A stretch of 64,000 nucleotides of DNA from DATHBD01 sp035296325 (GTDB lineage: Bacteria; Actinomycetota; Actinomycetes; Mycobacteriales; Micromonosporaceae). A model generated the notes under the pieces. The model saw nothing but the letters and a program-made list of their open reading frames with translations. It was not told the origin of the DNA and did no database searches. The stretch covers positions 92,967 to 156,966 of the forward strand of contig DATHBD010000044.1 of the NCBI GenBank assembly GCA_035296325.1. Direction: 5' to 3'. A program made the translations under genes and the position numbers. Positions 24,968-33,251 of this stretch are shown in pieces; the stretch's first letter is position 1, and each line of letters begins with the position of its first letter.

Positions 24968-26224
24968 ATGCCAGATGAGGTATCGGATTCCCGCCGGCCC
25001 GGTGCGGCGGCGGGATCGCCGTTGAAGCCGCGTCGGTGGCTGCGGCGTCGGCTGATCGTCGCGCTGGTCGGCGCGTTGACCGCGGGCGCGGCATGGGCCG
25101 CGGTCGGTGCGGCGCCGGCGGCGTCCGCCGCCGAGCCGAGCCGGTGGCGACAGGTCGCCGTTTCGAGTGAGCACTCCTGCGGGATCAAGGTCGACGGATC
25201 ACTGTGGTGTTGGGGCAACAACACAAGCGGCGAGCTGGGCCTGGGCATGGAATCGTTCACCCCGGCGCCGGACGACACGCGCGACCCGGGCGACCGGTTC
25301 GCCCCGACCCGCGTGGGCGCCTCCCGCAGTTGGGCGTCGGTCGCGGTCGGCAACTCCTTCTCGTGCGCGTTGAACACTGGTGGCACGCGGTACTGCTGGG
25401 GGTCGAACTACCGCGGCCAGCTGGGGTTCGGGGACACCACGGACAGTAGTCTCCCGCGTCGGGTCAGCGGCGAGGCCCGTTGGGCGTCGCTGAGCCTCGG
25501 CGGACACACCGGCTGTGGCATCCAGCTGACCGGGACGTTGTGGTGCTGGGGCTCCAACGCGTACGGGCAGCTCGGTGTGGGTGATACGGAGGACCGGCTG
25601 TCGCCCACCCGGCTCACCGGCGCCACCAGCTGGGGCGCGGTCGATCTGGGCTCCGAGTCCGCGTGTGCCACGTACACGAGCGGGAGAAGACACTGCTGGG
25701 GCCGCAACGATTCCGGCCAGCTGGGACTCGGCGACACCACCGACCGGACCGAGCCGCGCCGTGTCCTCGGTGAGGCCACCTGGGCCACGGTCTCGGCGGG
25801 TCGCCAGCACGGCTGCGGGCTGCGCCCGGACGGCACCCGCGCATGCTGGGGCGGTAACGGCAATGGTGAACTCGGTCTCGGCGACGTCACCAACCGGCTG
25901 CGGCCCACCGACGCCGACGCCGGTTGGATCGCCATCGCGGCCGGCGCCCGATCCACCTGCGGCATTGGCACGGACAGATTCGTGTGGTGCTGGGGGAGTA
26001 ACGCCGCGGGCCAGCTCGGCATCGGCAGTGCCGACCACGACGCGTTCCACACCGAGTCGGTGAGGCTGGGCATCACCGGCTCCAGCCTGGCGCTGGGTGA
26101 CGCCATGGCGTGTGCGATCGACTCCGACGGGTTCCTGTACTGCTGGGGCTCGAACGCGTCCGGGGCAATCGGGACGGGTACTCGAGGGGGCATGTTCCTC
26201 GAGCCGCAACTCATTCTCGGCTGA
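24968..26224 (+). CDS. Secreted RCC1-repeat beta-propeller protein
   Basis: Protein of 418 residues. A signal peptide (basic RRRLIV, hydrophobic ALVGALTAGAAWAAVG, cleavage near AASA) is followed by about seven RCC1-type blades with repeated elements such as SCGIKVDGSLWCWGNNTSGELGLG, and WCWGSNAYGQLGVGD. Such propellers are protein- or surface-binding platforms; bacterial secreted members have no general function. Each blade has a Cys pair (HSCG...WCWG) that could form disulfides outside the cell. The ATG matches that of the truncated copy upstream; the GTG at 24866 in the same frame was rejected because the duplicated leader lies between. Confidence 0.85.
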   Translation: MPDEVSDSRRPGAAAGSPLKPRRWLRRRLIVALVGALTAGAAWAAVGAAPAASAAEPSRWRQVAVSSEHSCGIKVDGSLWCWGNNTSGELGLGMESFTPAPDDTRDPGDRFAPTRVGASRSWASVAVGNSFSCALNTGGTRYCWGSNYRGQLGFGDTTDSSLPRRVSGEARWASLSLGGHTGCGIQLTGTLWCWGSNAYGQLGVGDTEDRLSPTRLTGATSWGAVDLGSESACATYTSGRRHCWGRNDSGQLGLGDTTDRTEPRRVLGEATWATVSAGRQHGCGLRPDGTRACWGGNGNGELGLGDVTNRLRPTDADAGWIAIAAGARSTCGIGTDRFVWCWGSNAAGQLGIGSADHDAFHTESVRLGITGSSLALGDAMACAIDSDGFLYCWGSNASGAIGTGTRGGMFLEPQLILG

Positions 26225-26226
26225 GC

Positions 26227-26252
26227 GTGGCGGCCGCCCGGGCGGCCGCCAC
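26227..26252. terminator. Bidirectional palindromic terminator
   Basis: Perfect 26-bp palindrome with arms GTGGCGGCCGCCC / GGGCGGCCGCCAC directly after the RCC1-gene stop and before the end of the convergent ccdA-like gene. Confidence 0.7.
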
Positions 26253-26265
26253 GGCACCGCCCTGA

Positions 26266-27159
26266 TCAAGGCCCGGCGGCACCGGCGCCCGCGCGGGCGC
26301 CGGTGCGGCGCGCCGACGCCACCGCGGTGCCGGCGCCTACCGCGGCGACCACGCCCACGAGCAGTGCCCCGACGCCGACCACGCCGATCCCCTGCACCGT
26401 TGCTGCCACCCACATCTGCACCGCGTGGCCGAGCCGGATGGCGGCACTTGCCCGCAGGTCCCCGTCGAAGACGCGCAGTTCGTGCCAGCCGTAGTACGCC
26501 ACCCAGCAGCCGCAGAGCACGAGCAGCACCCCGCTCGCGCGTGCGGTCGCCTCGCCGGCCCGGCGGATCCGGCGCAGCAGCGACGTCCGAGCCAGCGCGA
26601 TGGTCACCGCAGCCAGGCCGACGGTGAGGCCCATGCCGAGGGCGTACGCCCCGAACAGGGCGATCCCGGCCGGCACCGACCCGGCCCCGGTCCGCAGGCT
26701 GGCCACCACCACCGCGAGAAACGGTCCGATCGTGCAGCCCAGCGACGCCAGGGCGTACGCCGCACCGAACAGCGCCATCGACGGCAGCGTTCGAGTGACG
26801 GCGGGACCGCGTCGGGGCGGGGGTGTCAGGCCCGGCAGGTGTCGGCCGGAGAGCAGCCAGCCCCCGGCCACCGCGAGCGCCAGCCCGATGCCGACCGTGG
26901 CCCATGGCAGGTGGCGCATCAGCGCGCCGCCCAGCGGCACCACGACGACACCGAACAGCCCGAAGACCGCAACGAATCCGGTGGTCATCGCGGCGGTGAG
27001 GGCCAACGCCCGGCCCACCGCGCGACCGGGCGTCTGCTTCTCGCCGCCCTCGGCCGCGACGAGCATGGAAAGGTACGCCGGCAGCAGGGCGAAACCGCAT
27101 GGATTGACGGCTGCCACCAGCCCGGTCGCCAGCGCGAGCGCCAACGGCAACCCGTCCAC
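26266..27159 (-). CDS. CcdA-type thiol-disulfide transporter
   Basis: Membrane protein of 297 residues of the CcdA/DsbD transmembrane family, which passes reducing equivalents from cytoplasmic thioredoxin to extracytoplasmic thiol proteins. First helix cysteine in AAVNPCGFALLPAYLSML; the second in ASLGCTIGPFLAVV; about six or more helices. The C-terminus is Ala/Gly-rich. It lies 3 nt downstream of the TlpA-like gene, in one operon, so the natural partner is that thioredoxin-fold protein. Confidence 0.88.
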   Translation of the reverse strand: MDGLPLALALATGLVAAVNPCGFALLPAYLSMLVAAEGGEKQTPGRAVGRALALTAAMTTGFVAVFGLFGVVVVPLGGALMRHLPWATVGIGLALAVAGGWLLSGRHLPGLTPPPRRGPAVTRTLPSMALFGAAYALASLGCTIGPFLAVVVASLRTGAGSVPAGIALFGAYALGMGLTVGLAAVTIALARTSLLRRIRRAGEATARASGVLLVLCGCWVAYYGWHELRVFDGDLRASAAIRLGHAVQMWVAATVQGIGVVGVGALLVGVVAAVGAGTAVASARRTGARAGAGAAGP

Positions 27160-27162
27160 GGG

Positions 27163-28068
27163 TCAGCCGACGATCTTGTCGAGCTCGACCGTCATGTCGC
27201 GGACATCGACGATGTCCTGATACGCGACAGTTCCGTCGGTCCGCAGGATCACCCAGGTGTTCTGGGCGGTCACGCCGAAGTGCCGGTACAGGGCACCGGA
27301 GTTGTCGGCGAGGTGGGGCAGACCGGTCGCGCCGGTCTCCTGGACGAACGCCCGCAGGGCCGCCGGCGCGGGATCGAGGCCGCCGACCCCGACAAATGCG
27401 GCGCGACCTGCGTACCGGCCGGCGGCGGCGTGCACATCGGGGGCGAAGAGGCGACAGATCTCGCACCACGGCGACCAGAACCAGACCACAACGGGACGTC
27501 CGGCCAGCGCCTTCGCGTCGAACGGGGCGCCGTCGAGCGTCCGCCCGCGCAGCGCCATCAACGGTGCGTCAGCGGCGACGGTGACCCCGGAGGCCTGGGG
27601 CCCCGCCGAAGGCGATCCGACGGCGGACGGGCTTCCGGACAGGCTCCCCGACGGGGACGCCGGGGTTGAGCCGGTCGGCGCCGGGGTGGGCCGGGCCGGC
27701 GAACCGGCTGAGGCGGATCCGCCGGGGGCGGACCGGATCGGGGCGGGCCGGGTCGGCCCCGCGGACGCCGCACCGACCAGTGTCGACCCGGCGGTGCTTC
27801 CGCCCGGAACCGACCCGGTGGGGACCGACCCGGTTGGGGTCGGCACAGCGCCGGGAGATCCGCTGGCCAGCGGATCGGCAAAGGGCGATCCAGGCGCCCG
27901 GGGCAACCCGAACGCCTCCGGCGGATCGCCGATGTACTGATCGAAGTCGTGGGACACGGGGTTGAGCGTGCGCTGCGGTCGGGCGGTCCAGTCGGTCAGG
28001 CCGAATCCGATCACGCCGAACCCGACGAGGGTCAGCAGCGCACCGAAAATTGACTGCCACTGCCGCAT
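27163..28068 (-). CDS. Membrane-anchored TlpA-like thioredoxin-fold protein with long disordered linker
   Basis: Protein of 301 residues. An N-terminal anchor (IFGALLTLVGFGVIGFGLTDW) is followed by about 110 residues of Pro/Gly/Ser/Thr-rich linker (SVPTGSVPGGST and similar) and a C-terminal redoxin domain from about residue 165: PLMALRGRTLDG, the active site WSPWCEICRLF (CEIC), cis-Pro region VTAQNTWVILRTDG. It would act outside the membrane as a disulfide reductase fed by the CcdA-like partner encoded immediately downstream. The linker may let the domain reach across the peptidoglycan (inference). Confidence 0.85.
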   Translation of the reverse strand: MRQWQSIFGALLTLVGFGVIGFGLTDWTARPQRTLNPVSHDFDQYIGDPPEAFGLPRAPGSPFADPLASGSPGAVPTPTGSVPTGSVPGGSTAGSTLVGAASAGPTRPAPIRSAPGGSASAGSPARPTPAPTGSTPASPSGSLSGSPSAVGSPSAGPQASGVTVAADAPLMALRGRTLDGAPFDAKALAGRPVVVWFWSPWCEICRLFAPDVHAAAGRYAGRAAFVGVGGLDPAPAALRAFVQETGATGLPHLADNSGALYRHFGVTAQNTWVILRTDGTVAYQDIVDVRDMTVELDKIVG

Positions 28069-28156
28069 GCCCGACTCCTCCGCGTGTCCGCCGCCCGGCC
28101 GCCGTCGTGCCGGCTCGGGGTTTCACCCGTTGGTACGTGCGCGGCGCGGCGCGGGC

Positions 28157-28555
28157 TCAATCGGCGGCCGAATCCAGTCGCTTGACCAGCGACTTCGGGG
28201 CGACGATCCGGTACGACTCCTCGCACAGTTCGGCCACTTCGGCCCAGTCGGTGTCGTCGTCGATCCGTACCCCGATCCAGCCGCGGCCCCCCACGTAGGG
28301 TGGCCGGAAGAACCGCTCCGGGTCGGCGGCGATCAGTGCCTCCTGCTCGCCGGGCGGCGCGGCACACCACAGGTGGGGGGACTGGTGCTGATGGTGCCCG
28401 TTTTCCCAGAACGTGACGAAGACCGTCTTGTCGCGGATGAACCAGGTCGGTGCGCCGTGGCTCAGCCGTTCGGTCGTTTCCGGCAGTCCCAGACAGATCG
28501 CTCGGACTAGCCGTATCGGTCGATCCTGCTGGTCGCTCACGCTCGATGCCTCCAT
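28157..28555 (-). CDS. MmcQ/YjbR-family protein
   Basis: Protein of 132 residues with the MmcQ/YjbR fold: ICLGLPETTERLSHGAPTWFIRDKTVF, GRGWIGVRIDDDTDW and EESYRIVAPKSLVKRL. The fold resembles DNA-binding CyaY-like proteins, but no function is proven. ATG at 28555 (MEASSV) or GTG five codons on (VSDQQD) may start it. Divergent from the lacI gene. Confidence 0.82.
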   Translation of the reverse strand: MEASSVSDQQDRPIRLVRAICLGLPETTERLSHGAPTWFIRDKTVFVTFWENGHHQHQSPHLWCAAPPGEQEALIAADPERFFRPPYVGGRGWIGVRIDDDTDWAEVAELCEESYRIVAPKSLVKRLDSAAD

Positions 28556-28582
28556 GACTCAGCGCGGTGGGCGCGTTACGTT

Positions 28583-28596
28583 ACTAAACGTCTAGT
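28583..28596. promoter_or_regulatory. Candidate LacI-type operator before lacI
   Basis: ACTAAACGTCTAGT is a near-perfect palindrome centred on CG, the hallmark of LacI-family sites (AAACGTTT type). It overlaps a TTGACA -35-like hexamer at 28596-28601 and lies 78 bp before the lacI ATG, fitting autorepression. No clear -10 is seen. Confidence 0.5.
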
Positions 28597-28673
28597 TGAC
28601 AGCGGCGTAACAGTGTTTAACGCTGGCCGGGAACGTCGCCACGCGACGCTCACGAGGGTGCCGAGGAGACGGG

Positions 28674-29681
28674 ATGACCGACCAGCAGCAACCCACCGTA
28701 ACGGAGGTCGCCGCCGCCGCCGGCGTGTCCGCCGCGACGGTCTCCCGCGTTCTCACCGGATCCGTGCGGGTGAGCACTTCGGCTCGGGTGCAGGTGCATG
28801 ACGCGATCGCGCGTCTGGGGTATGTCCGTCGGCGGGCGCCGCGGCAGACCCCGACCCGTTCGCTGGACCAGGCCTTCGCCGCGGTGATCTGCGAGCCGAC
28901 CGCGCGGCTCTTCTCCGACCCGTTTTTTCCGCGGCTGCTCGGTGGGGCTGAGGAGGCCCTGACCCGCAACGGGGTACCTCTGTTGATCATGTCTGCGACA
29001 CCCGGCACGCTCCCGGTGGCCACGCCGTACCTGGTGGCCGGCGGCGTGACCGGCGTGCTGCTGGTCAGCGCGCACGGCCGGCATCCGCTGACGGTGTCGC
29101 TTCCGGCTGCCCGGATCGCGATCCGCAGCGCCGGTCGACCGCCGCAGGGCGTGGAGCTGCCGTTCGCCGACGTGGACAACTTCGACGGTGCCCGGCAGGC
29201 GGTCGAGCACCTGCTGCTGCGCGGCCGGCGCACGATCGCGACGATCGCCGGGCCGCCCGACCTCAGCGCGGCCGCCGACCGCCTGGCCGGCTACCGCCGT
29301 GCCCTGGAGGTCGCCGGCCTGCAGATCCCACCGGTCGCGTACGGGGACTTCTCGCACGCAGCCGGCGCACACGCGATGGGGTGGCTGCTGAACCGGGCGC
29401 CTCGGCTGGACGCGGTCTTCGTCGCCTCGGACCTGATGGCGGCCGGCGCGCTGCAGACCCTGCGCCGGGCCGGGCGCCGGGTGCCCGAGGACGTGGCCGT
29501 CGTCGGGTTCGACGATGCGCCGCTGGCCAGCTTCACCACGCCGACGCTGACCACGATCCGCCAACCGGTGGAGGAACTGGGCGCCATCGCCGCCGAGCTG
29601 CTGCTCGCCGGCGCCTCCGGGGAGGATGTGTCCGACAATCCGGTGCTGCCGACCGAACTCGTGATCCGTGCATCCTCCTGA
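28674..29681 (+). CDS. LacI-family transcriptional regulator
   Basis: Repressor of 335 residues. N-terminal HTH (VTEVAAAAGVSAATVSRVLTG, with TVSRVL recognition and hinge), then a periplasmic-binding-protein-like sugar domain from about residue 62 (AFAAVICEPTARLFSDPFF, VGFDDAPLASFTTPTLTTIRQP). The ligand is likely a sugar; DFSHAAGAHAMGWLL and the TTPTLTTIRQP tail are generic. It is the first gene on the left of the carbohydrate region and the only sugar repressor in the window, so it may control some of these enzymes. Confidence 0.92.
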   Translation: MTDQQQPTVTEVAAAAGVSAATVSRVLTGSVRVSTSARVQVHDAIARLGYVRRRAPRQTPTRSLDQAFAAVICEPTARLFSDPFFPRLLGGAEEALTRNGVPLLIMSATPGTLPVATPYLVAGGVTGVLLVSAHGRHPLTVSLPAARIAIRSAGRPPQGVELPFADVDNFDGARQAVEHLLLRGRRTIATIAGPPDLSAAADRLAGYRRALEVAGLQIPPVAYGDFSHAAGAHAMGWLLNRAPRLDAVFVASDLMAAGALQTLRRAGRRVPEDVAVVGFDDAPLASFTTPTLTTIRQPVEELGAIAAELLLAGASGEDVSDNPVLPTELVIRASS

Positions 29682-29705
29682 CCTGGCATACGCAGTCCGG
29701 CGCCG

Positions 29706-31133
29706 ATGATCGGCTCACAGTTGCAGGAGGGCGACCTGCTCGCCCGCCGCTATCTCCTGCAGGAGCGCATCGGCGCCGGCGGCATGTCGGTCATCTGGCG
29801 TGCCTGGGACGAGGCGCTGGAGCGGGTGGTCGCCGTCAAGGTGCTGGACGGCCCGCTCGGCGCCGACCGGGGTGACCGGGAGCTGATCCGGCGGGAGGCG
29901 CGGGCCGCCGCGCGGATCGACCACCCGAGCGCCATCCAGGTGTATGACTACGGCGAGACGGTCACCAGTGGCGGGCGCCTGGCCGCGTACGTCGTCATGC
30001 AACTGCTCGACGGTGAGTCGGTGGCGACCCGGATCGACCGGGACGGGCCGATTCCCTGGGTGGACGCCGTCTCGATCGCGGTGAGCGTGGCCGATGTGCT
30101 CGCGGCGGCGCACGCCCGCGGGGTGGTGCACCGCGACGTCACGCCGGAGAACGTCATGCTCACCAGCGAGGGCGTGAAGCTGCTCGACTTCGGCATCGCG
30201 GCGCAGGTCGGGGAGTTCGACGACACGGCGGCGCTGACGTTCGGGACGCCACCCTATGTCGCGCCGGAGCGTCTGGCCGGTGGCGAGGCCACCGGAGCGA
30301 CCGACATCTACGCCGTCGGCGTGCTGCTGTACGAGATGCTCACCGGCGCCACGCCGTACCCGGAAACCACCTGGCACGAGATCGAAGCCGTACGCCGGGA
30401 GGGGCCCCCGCCGCCGCTGGAGGTGCCGGGCCTACCGGCCAGGGTGGCGAGCGTCTACGAGCTGTGCCTTTCCCGCAATCCGCCGGACCGGCCCACGGCC
30501 GGCCAGGTCTCCACCGAGTTGGCGGCAGCGCTGGCCCGGAGTGCGAGTGCGCCGGCACGCCGCAAGTCGCGCCACCGGGGCCGGCGACTGGTCGCCGTAG
30601 CCGCGGTGCTCAGCCTGCTCGCCGCCATGCTCTACGTGTCGCTGCGGTACGGCGGACCGACCCTTCGGGATGGTGGCACGGGCGTGGTCGCGGCCACCGC
30701 CACCCCGAACGTTGCCGTGGCCGCGCCGCCCACCATCGGCGCGTCCGGCGCGCCCCCGTCGCCGACGTCACCACCGACGGCGCCGGCCACGAGATCGGCC
30801 ACCCCCAGCGCCACGCCGGCCCGGTCGCCGTCGGTGAGCGTCTCCCCGGCCGCCCCGCAGACCGTCAACGAGGCGGCGGCACAGGTCCTGGCGCTTGTCG
30901 ATCGGGGCGTGGCGAACGGCGACATGCGGGTCGACATCGCGGTGGACTTCAAGAACCAGGTCAACAACCTGGCGGCCCACCGCCAGGAGTACGCCGATCG
31001 GATCGCCGGGCTACGCCAGCGCCTGCGCGACCGGGTCCGGGAGGGGGCGCTCAACCCGACGGTCGCCGACCAGATCGACGCCGAGGTGGTGGAACTCGGC
31101 GCGGTGCTCGAGCGTGACGTCGCGGCCGGATGA
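29706..31133 (+). CDS. Membrane Ser/Thr protein kinase, PknB-like
   Basis: Protein of 475 residues. Cytoplasmic kinase domain about 13-285: glycine loop RIGAGGMSVIW, Lys45 (VAVKVL), catalytic loop VVHRDVTPENVM, DFGIA and APERLAG. The catalytic loop has Thr where the usual Lys of HRDLKPEN stands, a substitution I know from some actinobacterial kinases but that could lower activity. One transmembrane helix (about 298-318, LVAVAAVLSLLAAMLYVSL) leads to a Pro/Ser/Thr-rich stalk and a helical extracytoplasmic tail (VNEAAAQVLALVDRGV...). Starts 24 nt after lacI, possibly cotranscribed. Confidence 0.88.
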   Translation: MIGSQLQEGDLLARRYLLQERIGAGGMSVIWRAWDEALERVVAVKVLDGPLGADRGDRELIRREARAAARIDHPSAIQVYDYGETVTSGGRLAAYVVMQLLDGESVATRIDRDGPIPWVDAVSIAVSVADVLAAAHARGVVHRDVTPENVMLTSEGVKLLDFGIAAQVGEFDDTAALTFGTPPYVAPERLAGGEATGATDIYAVGVLLYEMLTGATPYPETTWHEIEAVRREGPPPPLEVPGLPARVASVYELCLSRNPPDRPTAGQVSTELAAALARSASAPARRKSRHRGRRLVAVAAVLSLLAAMLYVSLRYGGPTLRDGGTGVVAATATPNVAVAAPPTIGASGAPPSPTSPPTAPATRSATPSATPARSPSVSVSPAAPQTVNEAAAQVLALVDRGVANGDMRVDIAVDFKNQVNNLAAHRQEYADRIAGLRQRLRDRVREGALNPTVADQIDAEVVELGAVLERDVAAG

Positions 31134-31763
31134 GCACGTAGGCACTTCGAATACCCGCCGAAGCGCCCGCCCGGCGCAGGCCGAGCACCATTCGGCGCTT
31201 CGTTGTCTGCCGTTCGGCGCTTCCCGCACACCAGCCGCCGAGTCGGCCGGAGCGTCGTATCGGTGGATTCCACGCAGCAGGGTCGACGTTGCCGCGGAAT
31301 TGTGCGGCGAATCCGACAGCGCGCTGCGACGCGAATTCGCGGACAGGCCGCTCCGGAATTCGGTTGCCGGCGTCCTGACCTCCGTACCAGGCCAGGAACT
31401 GGTACTCGGAGTGCGCCGTCCGGGCACTACGAGTGAGCTATCCGGGCCGCCTGGTGACACTTCGCAATCGGACGTACAAGCATCGAATCAGATAGATCAT
31501 CACGCTTGTCGCGACGATTCCGCGGTCGCCGCCGATGCGGTGAACGCATCCAGGTATGACGATGCAGTGGTCGACAGCCGCCCTGCTCCGTACGTATAGT
31601 CCAAGCCCAAGCGGGCTCCCCGCTGCCGGTGCCCCGCCGACCGGCGTCCCTCGTTCAGCACCGGCTCGCCGGTCGTTTCACGCCGGCCCGAGCCGAGTCG
31701 TACCGCATTTCCAGCCTTATCAATCGGTCCGCCTTCTCGCCACTGAGAGCAGAGCCCCAGCAG
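31134..31763 (+). promoter_or_regulatory. Gene-poor interval with two inverted repeats
   Basis: No recognisable gene in 630 bp. Arms CGAAGCGC (31159-31166) and GCGCTTCG (31195-31202) could end the kinase transcript. GATGCG (31534-31539) and CGCATC (31545-31550) around GTGAA form a 17-bp inverted repeat 214 bp before the first esterase ATG and could be an operator. Short frames through 31200-31590 match nothing I know. Confidence 0.3.
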
Positions 31764-33197
31764 ATGTCTGTATTGACGCGGGTCGCCCGCCCAGCCGCAG
31801 TTATCGTGGCCGCCGCCGTGGCCGCCGCCGCAGTGGTGATGAGCGTTTCCGTCGCCGATGCCGCGACCGGCGACGGTAGCCCGACCGATGCCAACATCGC
31901 CTACGTCGGCCGCTGGGATCCGCCCGCCGCAACGACGGTGGGCTACTGGTCGGCGCCGTACATCCGGGCGGCTTTCACCGGCCGCACCATCAAGGTCAAA
32001 CTTCGCGACTCCGCCAATGTCTACGTGAGCATCGATGGCGGCCCGGACGTGTTCCACGCAGGCGTCCGGGGCACGGTGAATCTCACCCCCACGCCGTTGG
32101 CCGAGGGCACACACCAGATCCGGCTGGCCTTCCGCGGTGGCCCCGCGTTCCAGGGCTTCGTGCTCGACCCCGGCGCCCAGACCGTCCCGCCGAAGGTGTC
32201 CAAGCAGCTCATCGAGTGGGTGGGTGACTCGATCACCCACGGCGCGCTCAACGCGAAGACGACCCTCGACTCCTACGGCTGGGTGGCCAGCGAGCGCCTC
32301 GGCGTGGAGCACGCGACGATCGCCCGCTCCGGGGGCTGCCTGGTGGCCTATGACGGCTGCTTCGCCCTGAGTGACGCGTACTGGAAGAAGGGCATCGATC
32401 AGACCGCGAACTGGAACACCTCGCGCTACGACGTGAGCGCGGTGGTGGTCAACATGGGCACCAACGACGCGGGCCACGGCGTGACCCCGGCCCTCTTCGG
32501 TGCCACCCATCTGAAGTTCTTCCGGGACCTCCGGGCGGCCCACCCCAATGCCACGCTCTACGCGTTCCAGTCGTTCCGGATGCGCTATGTGGCGGAACTC
32601 AAGGCCACCGTCAAGGCGATGAACGACGCGGGCGACCGCAACGTCCACTACATCCCCACCGAGGGCTGGTTGACCGCCGCGGACTACGTCGACGGCGGTC
32701 ACCCCAACGAACAGGGCAACGCCAAGATCGCGACCCGGTTGCTGCCGATCCTCCGGGCCAACCTGGCGGCGCCGACCGACGCGACGGTGTACAAGCTCGT
32801 CAACCGGCACAGCGGCAAGGTGCTCGCGATTCCCGGCGGGTCCACGACCAACGGTGCCACCGCGGTGCAGGCCACGGATAACGGCAGCGCGGCGCAGCGT
32901 TGGCGGACGGTCACCACCGGCGGGTACGCGAAGCTCGTGAACGTGGCCAGCGGCGGGACGCTCGACGTCTTCGCCAAGTCGCTGGCCGACGGTGCCGCAG
33001 TGGTGCAGTGGACCGACAACGGCGGCGCCAACCAGCAATGGACCATCACCACGTCCGGCGGCTACAGCAAGTTGATCAATCGCAGCAGCGGCAAGGCGCT
33101 CGACGTGGCCAACCGGTCGGTGGCCGAGAACAGCCCGGTCATCCAGTGGACCGACAACGGCGGCGCCAACCAGCTATGGCAACTCGTCCCCGCGTAG
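31764..33197 (+). CDS. Secreted CE2-like SGNH/GDSL esterase with C-terminal ricin-type CBM13
   Basis: Protein of 477 residues. A signal peptide (AVIVAAAVAAAAVVMSVSVADA) precedes a jelly-roll N-domain (IAYVGRWD...VYVSIDGG) and the SGNH esterase core: block I WVGDSITHG, block III VVNMGTNDAGHG, block V DGGHPNEQGN. This matches carbohydrate esterase family 2, which deacetylates xylan or other plant polysaccharides. From residue about 345 a three-repeat beta-trefoil follows (VYKLVNRHSGKVLAI, AAQRWRTV, NQQWTIT, NQLWQLV). The ATG gives the signal peptide; an upstream open frame to 31629 was rejected. Confidence 0.88.
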   Translation: MSVLTRVARPAAVIVAAAVAAAAVVMSVSVADAATGDGSPTDANIAYVGRWDPPAATTVGYWSAPYIRAAFTGRTIKVKLRDSANVYVSIDGGPDVFHAGVRGTVNLTPTPLAEGTHQIRLAFRGGPAFQGFVLDPGAQTVPPKVSKQLIEWVGDSITHGALNAKTTLDSYGWVASERLGVEHATIARSGGCLVAYDGCFALSDAYWKKGIDQTANWNTSRYDVSAVVVNMGTNDAGHGVTPALFGATHLKFFRDLRAAHPNATLYAFQSFRMRYVAELKATVKAMNDAGDRNVHYIPTEGWLTAADYVDGGHPNEQGNAKIATRLLPILRANLAAPTDATVYKLVNRHSGKVLAIPGGSTTNGATAVQATDNGSAAQRWRTVTTGGYAKLVNVASGGTLDVFAKSLADGAAVVQWTDNGGANQQWTITTSGGYSKLINRSSGKALDVANRSVAENSPVIQWTDNGGANQLWQLVPA

Positions 33198-33251
33198 CGG
33201 CGGGCCGACCGACCCCCTTCCGAACACCGACTCGATAAGGACGATCACGAT

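Noticed and set aside
28578..28591. ACGTT-N4-AACGT palindrome as lacI operator
   Set aside because: Overlaps the better CG-centred palindrome ACTAAACGTCTAGT, which has the expected LacI-family form.
31500..33038. Long minus-strand open frame (512 codons) opposite the first esterase
   Set aside because: Composition is His/Arg/Gly/Val-rich antisense of a clear SGNH-CBM13 gene; no family motifs.
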